DNA from: Folioceros fuciformis
Lineage: Eukaryota > Anthocerotophyta > Anthocerotopsida > Anthocerotales
NCBI GenBank assembly: GCA_049999805.1
Contig: JBNGIO010006283.1
Location: 337,191-361,993, forward strand
DNA: 24,803 nt
Reading direction: 5' to 3'
A program made the position numbers and the translations under genes. Below the pieces are notes generated by a model, which saw only the letters and a list, made by a program, of their open reading frames with translations, made no database searches and had not been told where the DNA came from. Positions 1 to 8,456 of the stretch are shown here, piece after piece (positions within the stretch are counted from its first letter, which is position 1; each line of letters opens with the position of its first letter).

Positions 1-422
1 CTACCACCCGTGCTGCCACCCTGAGTCACATTCACAAGAACATGGTTAATATGAACTTCGCTAGCTTTGCTGTTTGAGGCATGGACGCTCTCGGCTGAAT
101 TGTGTTTCCTCAATGTAACAGCGGGTGGCTGTGGTGTAACTTCCCCTATTGTGATCGCTGGTCGCCGATGGCTATCTCTTTCCACGAATGGGCCAGAGGC
201 AGCGCGGGCTGAAGCTTTCGCACCCTGTCATGGTTTCTTCAACCTTGGTGCCTCCAATGCTTGCATGTCAATGGCCGCAATCCGTTGCTTGTTGCTTCGG
301 CGGCCAGCTGCCATCTTCGATTGCGCTGAAGAGCCTGTGAACGATGGAACTCGAAAACACCTGGTCTGATCTAGAAGGAGAGAAGGATGTCTTAAGCATT
401 GAACGATGAGATTTGAAGTCAA
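1..422 (-). pseudogene. possible broken coding region, unidentified, running off the left edge
   Basis: Read on the minus strand, one frame is open from 422 to 231, meets a single TGA at 230-228, and stays open from 227 to the window edge, about 140 codons in all. The part after the stop is polar and looks like an ordinary disordered protein segment (for example SGPFVERDSHRRPAITIG), whereas the competing plus-strand frame at 67-369 is Cys-rich and looks like a shadow. I do not recognise a family. It could be a pseudogene, two exons around a small intron, or chance. The stop could be a CGA-to-TGA change, as in the nearby transposase fossil, but that is inference. Confidence 0.25.
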
Positions 423-1052
423 ATGTGAAGTTGAATTTTTGTCTCCTGAAATAGCAAGGGTGTTTGCACTACGTCTTCAGCATTTATGCCACAACAACGA
501 TTGTAGGCGCCGTTTAAGACCAACAACAGCTATTTGTTATCGTGATCAAACGTTCCTATTGGCGGCTTAATTATGCCAATGTAACCGTGTCTTCAATCAA
601 ACTCCAAGTGACGTCAGCTTGCATCTTGTAAGGAAGGTCATTTGCGAGCAATCCTCGATACATTGGCATGGATTGGCAGGCTTCTTCCTCACACGAGATA
701 TTGGCGATGAGACCAGCGGAGTTCAACTCTCAAGGTAGGCGAAGAATTTGGTTCGCGAAGGGCATTCGTGTGTTCTAGTTGGAAGTCTATATTAGAGTTT
801 CTGTTCGCGTCATGATGCTTTGTAGTCGATAATTCAGAAGGTACCAACATCGACTTCCGAACGTTGCTTGTACGCCTTAGTCTTCTCGACGACATCCACA
901 CTTCAATAAGCCCATTGTGCTTACAATCTCCTTTCAGGCCAGTGATTCGGAAAACAACACCTATCAAGCAGAATGCGGAGGGCACAATCTTGCACACTAA
1001 CCTTGTTAATCTGGATGTGGAAGTACATGCAAGTGGAAGCTGGGTACCATGA
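423..1052. other. no recognisable gene; 5' flank of the transposase fossil
   Basis: Frames on both strands are short and none matches a family I know. A minus-strand frame at 689-1153 is open for 154 codons but overlaps the start of the better supported plus-strand transposase frame. I looked for terminal inverted repeats or a target-site duplication bounding the downstream element and could not identify any. Confidence 0.3.
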
Positions 1053-1860
1053 ACATCAAGTGGGGAGTGCTTCCATGCTGAAGGTGAAGGAGCAGATGTG
1101 TTGTTCGAAGAAGCTGGCAGGACGATTGGCACAACGGTGCGAAGATCATACAATCTGAAACCATCATTCGAATCTCTGATTGAAGCTCCTGCAGATCATC
1201 GACGTAGTCGAAAGAAAAAAATCTCAACTGTACATGAGGCAAAGTGCTCTGAGATCCGTATTTCTGCAGATTACCGTAGGATATGTTGTGCAAAGCAGTG
1301 TCTTAGATCCTTAGGTAAACCAGGCTTTTGGGATTTGAGGTACCAATTTTTAAACATGTGCAGGACAGAGCAAGAAATGCTTTTGCAGACCTTGTTCGAT
1401 GTCAATCGTGCTACAGATGGATGCTCTACAGCGGAGACTTTTTTTATTGGATCTGCAAAGATACGCTGTTGTCGGGACGCCTTTAGACGAGTTTTCTGTA
1501 TCGGTGCGAACAGGTACAAGGCTGTGAAAGAAAGAGCTTTGGATGACATTGTGTGGGTGGGCTCTGACCATGCAGAGAAGCGCACCCAAGACCACGCTAT
1601 GGTCGCATGTGTTTGGATGGATCAATTATTTTTGCTACTAGTAGAACGCATGCTGAAAATACATGAGGAAATTTTTTTGGAGTATAAGGGGCAAATGCAA
1701 TGAGCGGAACAGTACAATGTGTGTTACTCTTATTTTTGTCAATTGTGGGCTTCACATTTCCACAAAGTGTGAATTCCGAAGACCAATAGGTTTTTCCTAT
1801 GTACAACCTGCGACTACCTGAAAAAGAACATAAGAGCCGAGTCTGATAAGAAGAAACAAG

Positions 1861-2153
1861 GTATGTAAGCGCGTTTTAAAGTAGGTTTCTTGTGGGCATT
1901 GGAAGTGCGCCGGTTGATCGGCACACTTCCTTCCCTCCTTACGTTATAAGTGCGCCAGTTGACCGGCGCACTTTATCATCTGGGTAGATGGTGGGTGTGT
2001 GCCGGTAGACCGGCGCACTCCCTCTGCTTCGCATCACGAAGTTTGCTGGTCTGACTGCGCATTGGTGGGTGTGCGTCGGTCTACTGGCGCACGCCCACCA
2101 GTACGCCATCTTTTTTCTTATTCTGATTTGAAGTTTCATGCTTTTTTTTATAG
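1861..2153 (+). other. intron of the DUF7869-type gene containing the palindrome array
   Basis: The intron starts with GTATGT directly after codons that continue the conserved block and ends at a T-rich tract plus TATAG. Joining 1860 to 2154 keeps the frame into the core domain, with one TGA at 2183 left inside the second exon. Four long imperfect palindromes occupy 1901-2100. At 293 nt it is longer than most introns in the neighbouring host genes. Confidence 0.6.
1901..2100. repeat. array of four GC-rich imperfect palindromes
   Basis: Four inverted repeats sit at 1901-1930, 1948-1973, 1993-2022 and 2063-2100. Each is built on a left arm like GTGCGCCGGT and a right arm like ACCGGCGCAC, with a loop of a few bases. 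Copy 2 has a perfect nine-base stem; the others have one to three mismatches, mostly transitions. A small extra hairpin (CTTCG, then CGAAG) lies at 2027-2041. The spacers between copies are unrelated to each other, so this is repeated insertion or selection of a short palindrome rather than a simple tandem duplication. Confidence 0.8.
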
Positions 2154-3999
2154 AGGGCTTCGAATCTGACTTGAAGCTACATTGATATAGATTGAAAGCA
2201 GAGTGTGAGAAGAGTATCAAACATCAGGTCAAATGTTATGGCGACCCCGGGAAGTACATTGGGATATCAGTGGATGGAATGGATCAACAAAAGACTCAGC
2301 TGCCCCATTTCGTTCGAGTACCAAAAGATTTGGCGGATGTTGGCCTCTTTGATGTACATGTGGTAGGGTGTATGGTATACAACAAGACTATGAGACCGAA
2401 GCTCTTCATCAAGTTCGACAACATTCGGAACGATGCACACCTAACAATATCATTGATTCAGCGCGTGATACACGAGTACGAAGGCTTGCTACCTGGAGTT
2501 CTATACTTGCAGCTAGACAACACTACATGCGAGAACAAAAACGCGTTGCTTTTTTCTTATTTGAATATGTTAGTGGAAATGTGGGTTTTAGTGAAGATAA
2601 AAGTAGGGTTCTTATTAGTGGGCCATACACATGACCAGGTAGATCAGATGTTTTCCAGGTTTTCAACGGCACTCGGTCGGAAGGAAGCTTTGACTTTACC
2701 AAACTTATTGTAGTTATGTAGAGCGCGTATACCCCCATGCCAGACGTTCATGAGGTGAAAGAGGTGCCGAACTTCAGAAAGTTTGTGTGGCCTATACCGT
2801 ATGGGAAAGCAGGATATCAGAGTGTTGCAGCAGTTCATCAACTGCTTAATATATCTTTTCAACACCAGTTCAAGATCATAAAAGAGAGTCGCGGAGATCG
2901 TGGATCTGTTACAGTTATGAGAGGGAAACAATATTCAACCGATCAATACTGGTCGCCTGATGACGGTATAGAATTTCTCAAAGTAGTTCCAGATGGGGTT
3001 ATGAAAGCCGCTCCACTAATGCATCTGCAGGTGAGGAGTAGGAAACAGAAGACTATTACTGACGATGTGCCAGGATATAATCTGTCGTAGATTCGATTAA
3101 GATTGGAATGCAAATTACAGTAGCACTTAGGTGTGGGCGAGGACATCTGGTGGGATTCATTTTGTGCAAAGCAAGAGGCCATCGTTCAAATAATAAATTT
3201 GAGTGTGGAGCAAGATCTTTTGTGGCCATGGCGATGGTATAATCGCGATGAGGCAGAGTTGTTGAATACACCGTCACTCGTACCAGATGCTGTGGTTTTG
3301 GAAAACCCACGGATACGAGAAGTTCCTAAAAGAGATATGTATGTGGGTACGTATAGAAGAGACGCACACGTTCGCAACGATGTTGACAACTTTAGTGGAG
3401 ATGTATCAGAGATAGAAGCGGGGCACATGATTGTTGTCCCATGCAAGACAGACGAAGACAATAGGCCTTTTTGGACTGCCAAAGTGTTGGACACACAGAA
3501 GGAAAATGACACTCAGAGTATCATAGTCCATTGGTGGGTCACGAAATGTTCAAATGCATTTGAAGAACGATATCAAGAGAAGATGATATTGCCAAATAAA
3601 GAACCTCCCATGGGTTCTAGACGAGGACGTAAGCGATGGCCAAGCAGAAGACTTCGGAAGCATATTGACACATTTTCTATCGCAAACACTATTATTTTAG
3701 CGTATGGATTTGAGTTGACTCGTCAAAAACAGCTGCACGCTCGCACTCGAAACCTTATTAGAAAGAACTTGTATGTGCTTAAGTGGGATCATGAAAATCG
3801 TCCAGATGAAATCGACGATCAACGTGCAGAAACTTAGACTATATTGGTTAAGTACTTTCATGTATACCACACTTCATATATATGAACCCTGTTTGCAGAG
3901 AGCTGTGGTTGGCTATTCATAAGTGCATCACTCGGTTTGCCAGTGCCATGAATGCCTCTTCAAGTAGTTCTCTAGTCAGCCGACGCAGATCTTGCGGGG

Positions 4000-4054
4000 G
4001 TGCGCATATAGAGCGGCGCACTCGGCCTATGTGTACGCCGGCCTATCGGCGAAC
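4000..4054. repeat. two further palindromes of the same family
   Basis: Inverted repeats at 4000-4021 (GTGCGC arm, then GGCGCAC) and 4033-4054 (GTACGCCG arm, then CGGCGAAC) share the core of the array in the upstream intron. They lie about 160 bases beyond the end of the transposase-like frame, so the palindromes occur both inside and just outside the coding part of that element. Confidence 0.65.
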
Positions 4055-4141
4055 CATTTTGAATGATTGTGTTGTACTTTCCCTAGACCCAATCTGGATG
4101 TTCACCAGCTACTCAATGCACTCCTTCCGTCTGTGCGTCAT

Positions 4142-4207
4142 ATGTATGCGTATATGGTCGATGTGTATATGGTCATATCAGCACATGTATGCGTATGTGG
4201 TCGATAT
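4142..4207. repeat. short direct repeat, TA/TG-rich
   Basis: A segment reading ATGTATGCGTATRTGGTCGAT occurs at about 4142 and again at about 4185, a spacing of 43 bases, with a further partial TATATGGTC copy between. It looks like a small local duplication in low-complexity sequence. Confidence 0.6.
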
Positions 4208-4218
4208 TGAAAAACCCT

Positions 4219-4605
4219 TCACATTTTCCAATTTCTAGTAATGCTGATTTCAGAAATTATCGTCTCGTCTAGATGGTCGATAGTGTCAGACCAACCGTGG
4301 AACCGGATGATATCAAGGAATTTTACTACAAACAACCCGCAATTTCGCCTAGTTTCTGGGTAAACATGATGAATACGAAGTTTGTCGTGACCGTTGTTCA
4401 GTATATTTGGGGGTCTTCCACACCAAATAGCATGAATCATGGATATGTGCCACGAAAAATAACGGAGAAAATCACCCGTAGCCCGATTTGGCGGAATACA
4501 ACCGTTAGGCGCACAATGTGTTGAAAGTCCTATTACTCCAAAGATTGGTGGAACAACACAAGCAGGACCAAAAGGGGTACTAGCCCCTTTGAACATCATT
4601 CTCAA
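4219..4605 (-). pseudogene. unidentified repeat-derived coding fragment
   Basis: A minus-strand frame of 128 codons is open here. Its N-terminal part (residues ASTPFGPACVVPP) is shared at DNA and protein level with a plus-strand segment near 12568-12604, where about 33 of 37 bases match. A dispersed, diverged copy in the opposite orientation points to a transposable-element family. I do not recognise the domain. The fragment lies on the same strand as the retroelement piece at 5357-5640 and may be its downstream part, split by the minisatellite; that link is inference. Confidence 0.4.
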
Positions 4606-4691
4606 TCACCGGTGCCAAAGAAGCCATTTGACTTGTGCTTGTTGCTATTCGAAAAACCACGTTGGCCAATGCTCTTTGCAAAGCAATGCAT

Positions 4692-5358
4692 ACGGGTTGT
4701 CCAAAGAAGGCAAAACAATGAATACATGTTGTCGACAAAAGGCGAAGCAATAAATATGCGTTGTCGAAAGAAGGCAAAGCAATGAATACGCGTTGTCGAA
4801 AGAATGAAAAGCAATGAATGCATGTTGTAGAAAGAAGGAAAAGGAATGAATACGTGTTGTCGAAAGAAGGCAAAGCAATGAAGGAAAAGCATTGAATACG
4901 TGTTCTTGAAAGAAGGAAAAGCAATGAAGGAAAAGCATTGAATACGTATTCTCGAAAGAAGGCAAAGCAATCAAGGAAAAGCATTGAATACGTGTTCTCA
5001 AAAGAAGGCAAAACAATGAATAACCTGTTGTCGAAAGAAGGGAAAGCAATGAATACGCGTTGTTGAAAGAAGGAAAAGCAATGAATACATGTTGTCGACA
5101 GAAGGCAATTAATAATGCATTGTTGAAAGAAGGGAAAGCAATGAATACGCGTTGTCAAAAGAAGGAAAAGCAATGAATACATGTTGTTGAAAGAAGGAAA
5201 AACAATGAATATGTGTTGTCAAAAAAAGGCTAAGCAATGAATACGAGTTGTGGAAAAAAGGTTAAGCAATGAATATGCATTGTCGAAAGAAGGAAAAGCA
5301 ATGAATACGCCCTGTCGAAAAAAGGCAAAGCAATGAATATGTGTTGTCTCAAGAAGGC
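4692..5358. repeat. 32-bp minisatellite, about 20 copies
   Basis: About twenty diverged units of roughly 32 bases follow each other. Each unit has a GAAAGAAGG start, an AAAGCAATGAATAC middle and a GTTGTC end. Three neighbouring units (about 4855-5000) carry an extra 14 bases duplicating the AAGGAAAAGCATTGAAT part, giving a 46-base variant. Because 32 is not a multiple of three, the array leaves long Phe/Ser/Leu-rich open frames on the minus strand in all phases; these are not treated as genes. Confidence 0.92.
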
Positions 5359-5640
5359 TACCTTCTTAAGAAAGAGGGAGAACCCCATTCCTATGACTAT
5401 GATAAACCTTGGCTTGGTGCACTCCTTAATGAACCCTGAAAAGTCTTTGCCCACAGCCCCATGAGTCTCAAGAGTAAGGGGATGAAAGTATGTTTGTTTT
5501 GTAGGAAGAATATTTATGGACTTTGGCGCTTGCACAACCCTTCTCCGTCCATCTTGGGGGTTGATGTGCTAGCAAATCGAATCCCTAGTAGTAGTAGGAT
5601 CTATAACAACCACGTGAGCGACAAACATGTTCCCCTCACT
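5357..5640 (-). pseudogene. C-terminal fragment of a non-LTR-type reverse transcriptase ORF
   Basis: The minus strand encodes SEGNMFVAHVVVIDPTTTRD, a TAG at 5571-5569, then INPQDGRRR and FHPLTLETHGAVGKDF. The order of a V-x-D-P-T-like strand, a basic stretch, and an F-x-PL-x-x-E-T-x-G-x-x-G motif fits the end of reverse-transcriptase polyproteins seen in algae and fungi. I know this pattern from memory and cannot run a search. The polymerase core is absent, one in-frame stop is present, and similarity ends where the 32-bp minisatellite begins. It could alternatively belong to another restriction-endonuclease-like C-terminal domain. Confidence 0.4.
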
Positions 5641-6354
5641 AAAAAAAGGTTAATTATTACCAAACCTAATCTCCTAGTCTTATCTTGTGCTGAATATGTA
5701 TAACATATATTACCAAATTAGGTGTACATACATAAGCTGGAATAATAGATACCCATATAAGGAAATATGTCTTCCTTCTCATCTCCTTCCTCCATGTATG
5801 AATAAACTCACCTGGGTACTCAGGTGTGAGGATGGGCAAACTCCAGGACAAGCACCGGGCAAGGGTTAGCTCTTTCTAGGGTTTCTTGAGGTACATATCC
5901 ACACACAGGCACAGACACAGGTACGCACAGGATTAATGCGAATTTTACGTAACGGGAGGGCAAATTGAATATGATTTTATCCACGGCCCGGGTATTTATT
6001 TGGACATGTGTAAGAAGGGTGAAGTGTCGTGGAGGCGTCGGTCCTCAGCGATCTCCGCGCCTCTCTCGGGCTCTCCCTTTGCTCGCCGGGCAGCCCCTTG
6101 GACATATGCCGGTGAGTGCAGGATGAGGGTGTTTGCTGGTCGCCGCGCCCCCTCTCCTCCATCCTTGGATGATGGGACTTGTGAGTAATGCGATGCCCTA
6201 GACGCAGTACGAGTACCAGCACCATCACCACCACCCACCACCACGTCGTCTCCTCGGAGTCCCGTCTCCAACAGGTGGGGGCCTGCACTCCCTGCAACAC
6301 GTCCGTCTCCTCTGGTTCCACCTTTTTTTTTGTCTGGCATGCTTCAGCACTGAA

Positions 6355-6374
6355 CCAATCCAATCCAATCCAAT
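6355..6374. repeat. four tandem CCAAT units
   Basis: CCAAT is repeated four times without interruption, about 580 bases before the F-box start codon. It may be a plain pentanucleotide microsatellite or may act as a cluster of CCAAT boxes for NF-Y; the sequence alone does not decide. Confidence 0.6.
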
Positions 6375-6513
6375 GCTGCATAACCACAGCACACACACCA
6401 GCGGTTCCGTGCGATGAAGAACCTGCCATGGATTCGTATCCTTGAAGCGGCCTGGTTCAGGTTCATGCCCATGTGTGTGTTGGATGTGTGTCCCGTTGCT
6501 GCAAGCAAAGGCA

Positions 6514-6624
6514 ATGGCAAGGAGGACTCAATGCACATCATGCAGATGTAAGATCGGGACACTGTGCAAAGGAGATGAGAGATGTCTGTGCCCCTTACCT
6601 GCCTGCAAAGTTCCAATTCCCTGA
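6514..6624 (+). CDS. candidate small Cys-rich peptide, 36 residues (weak)
   Basis: An ATG in a reasonable context (GCAATGGC) opens a 36-codon frame with seven cysteines, including CTSCRC and CLC clusters, ending in TGA. The spacing is somewhat metallothionein-like. However, the surrounding DNA is TG-rich and other frames here are also Cys-rich, which makes a chance origin quite possible. There is no conserved neighbour or second copy in the window to support it. Confidence 0.12.
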   Translation: MARRTQCTSCRCKIGTLCKGDERCLCPLPACKVPIP

Positions 6625-6952
6625 GCTTGGTTGTGCTGTGCCCACTGCCGAGCGTTGCTAGGATTCTGGCTGTAAATTCTTTGATGGCACCCAGAAGCGG
6701 GTGATGGAGAATTGGTTCTGGAGAACAAACAAGTCCACGATGAACTTCATCTCCAGGATGAGGATGTTGTGGCAGTGGGAAGACAGAAGAAGCAAGTGCT
6801 GGCCACCAGCATGACAGCACCGCATTCTCGTCTTGTCATGAACGTGGAATCATCAGTCACTCGTGTGCACACACACATTGCAAAGGTTGGACTGAATTGA
6901 TGCATACCCAACAGCTCACGCGGTGGAATCCCGTACAAGCCGGTGGACGAGG

Positions 6953-8456
6953 ATGATGCGCTCGCGGCTGCAAGGCCGGCTGCGATCTTTGATGGGGAAG
7001 AAGAAGTACGGCAGCCGGAGTAGCAGGCCCAGGAGACGGGCGCAGCGCAAGACGAAGATGAAGGTGGTCCGCTTCCAGGTGCGCAGCAAGGCGCAGATCA
7101 TGCGGGAAAGCGGGCTGCCGCTGTGCGGAATCCGCAACTGCCGCATCCCGGAGTGCAACATCCCGCGCTGCGGCCTCCTGAATTGCAAGCTCCCAGAGTG
7201 CGTGTTGCCGGAGGAGGATCTGGCGGAGTACCTGCTACCCAACTGCGGAATGCACCGATGCAAGCTCCCGCAGTGCCACGTCCAGCCCCCGGCCATGGAC
7301 GTGGCTCCTGCTCCTCCTGCCTCTGGGTTTCTGTCCGGGGACAGGAAGAGGAAGGCCGGCAGCAGCTGCTCGCTTTCGAGGAGGAAGAGCGCGCGCTTGC
7401 TGGCCAAGAAGTTGCGAAAGAGTGCGAGGTTGTTTGAGAAATGCAAGCGGAAGCGGTGCTGCGAGGAATTGGATGATGCGGAAAGGCGGAGGAACAGGAG
7501 GAAGGCAGCGGCTGCGGCCGCCGCATCGGCAGCCGCAGCGGCCGCTGCTGCGTGCTTGGCCACCAGAGATGTGAGGGAGGGAGATGTTGCTGCTGCGCAG
7601 CGCGATCGGATGTTGGACACCGGGACGACTCCCTCTGCTCGAGGGCCCGGTACGTGCCCTCTCTGCTACCTTGCATACATGCTAGAGGGCGTTGGGATGT
7701 GATGATGACGAGGGGCTGACAAGCGCTGCCTCTGCCTCCAGGTGACGGATGCACCACCTCTTGCAAGCTGTGCAGACGGGGAAACGGTGGCGGGCTGGCG
7801 GAAGCTGCCAAGGGCGTGGTGCAGAGGCTCACCGAGTTGGGAGAGGAGAACCTCTTGTTGCTCGTGCTGGAGAAACTTCCTCCAGGAACTCTGCTTCAAG
7901 CATCTCGGGTTGGTGCAGATCTCGCTTTCTCTCTCTGTTGGAGCAGTCCGACTGATGCTACTGCTGCTGCGGGTTCTCCTCCCGTGCTGGTGCTAAACGT
8001 GATGCTGTCTGCCACCAGGTTTGCCGATCTTGGGCCAGGCAATGCGAGATCGTGTTCAAGCGTGAATGTCAGCAAAACGGGTGGGCGCTGCCTAGACATC
8101 CTCGATGGTCTACCACAGCATTTCCTGTACGAAGGAAACCATTTGGCTTCGAAATCGTGCTGTTTGGCTGGCTGCCTACATTGCTGCTTCTAAATTGCCA
8201 TTCGCAATTCGCAATGCAGTGGAGATCGCTCTACTTCCGGCACGCCTGCAGGGTGTGCGGCAGAATTGGCGAGTTTTTTGTGAGGAAGAGGTTGAACGGC
8301 AACTTCCAGTTCCTGTTGTGTGGCACTTGCATTCGGCTGCCTTCCGTGAAGGAGCGATTGGTGCAGTACTCAATCGACCTGTACGGCGTGTCCGGCAAAC
8401 TGGTGGTGCGTAACCTGAGCATGTCCAAATCCAGAAAAGTGCAGAGCTTGATTTGA
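6953..8456 (+). CDS. F-box protein with Cys-rich pentapeptide repeats and a C4 motif
   Basis: Four exons join in phase: 6953-7649, 7742-7908, 8019-8126 and 8220-8456, giving 402 residues. Residues 1-52 are strongly basic. Residues 53-112 are twelve unbroken pentads of the form C-x-(I/L/M)-x-x (CGIRN, CRIPE, CNIPR and so on), resembling pentapeptide-repeat coils. A second Lys/Arg-rich stretch and an alanine run (about 185-202) follow. Residues 268-298 form an F-box core (ENLLLLVLEKLPPGTLL, then ASRVCRSWARQCE), so the likely role is a substrate adaptor of an SCF ubiquitin ligase. Exon 4 opens with WRSLYFRH and has C334xxC337 and C358xxC361, a likely zinc site. The basic regions suggest a nuclear location (inference). 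ATG 6953 is the first Met after an in-frame stop at 6893; an upstream coding exon is not excluded. I know no named orthologue. Confidence 0.8.
7109..7288 (+). repeat. twelve tandem 15-bp codon repeats (pentapeptide units)
   Basis: Within exon 1 of the F-box gene, units of five codons repeat twelve times with no insertion. Nine start with TGC (Cys), the others with AGC, GAG or TAC, and the third residue is always Ile, Leu, Met or Val. The DNA units have diverged while the hydrophobic centre is kept, which argues that selection acts on the protein. Confidence 0.8.
7505..7558 (+). repeat. GCN tract encoding polyalanine
   Basis: Alternating GCG, GCT, GCC and GCA codons encode about sixteen alanines with one serine, between the basic region and the F-box part of the protein. 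It is probably a flexible or unstable linker. The mixed codons mean that it is not a pure triplet microsatellite. Confidence 0.8.

Larger units (their letters stand above)
1053..3837 (+). pseudogene. decayed DUF7869-type transposase-like gene
   Basis: Three conserved blocks appear in order. Exon 1 (about 1053-1860) carries the N-terminal block with RCCRDAFRRVFCIGANRY and a WMDQLF segment, then YSYFCQLW and a CTTCD motif. Exon 2 (from 2154) carries the core: ISVDGMDQQKTQLPHF, LQLDNTTCENKN and VGHTHDQVDQMFS, which I match from memory to DUF7869 proteins. The C-terminal block follows to 3837. Likely introns are 1861-2153 (GTATGT donor, T-rich TATAG acceptor) and 3031-3120 (CAG/GTGAGG donor). The frame is broken by TGA at 1701, 1770 and 2183, TAG at 2711, a frameshift near 2713-2719 with a TAG at 2719, and TAG at 3121. 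These breaks make it a dead copy. The Asp and His residues in the core motifs suggest a DDE-like nuclease, but catalysis by this family is inference. Confidence 0.8.
5641..6952 (+). other. upstream region of the F-box gene; no established exon
   Basis: The first part (to about 5870) is AT-rich; the rest is GC-richer with simple-sequence tracts: CACC/ACC repeats around 6219-6246, four tandem CCAAT units at 6355-6374 and a CTAGGGTTTC motif near 5874. Good donor-like sites exist (for example GTGAGT at about 6111), so 5' untranslated exons of the F-box gene may lie here, but none can be joined with certainty. A small Cys-rich frame at 6514-6624 is described separately. Confidence 0.4.

Noticed and set aside
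67-369. Plus-strand 100-codon frame
   Set aside because: It starts without an ATG, is Cys-rich, and overlaps a more natural-looking minus-strand frame.
3031-3120. TAG at 3088 counted as a disabling stop
   Set aside because: It probably lies inside an intron with a CAG/GTGAGG donor and a TTACAG acceptor, so it was not used as evidence of decay.
4580-5182. Long minus-strand frames (up to 200 codons) rich in Phe, Ser and Leu
   Set aside because: They are translations of the 32-bp minisatellite in several phases; a period not divisible by three plus lack of stops in the unit explains them.
4692-5358. CRISPR-like array
   Set aside because: Units are contiguous with no unique spacers, and the genome is eukaryotic.
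6916-7832. Two minus-strand frames of 234 and 244 codons opposite the F-box gene
   Set aside because: They are antisense shadows of GC-rich coding DNA; only the plus strand gives the pentads, the F-box and phase-matched splice sites.
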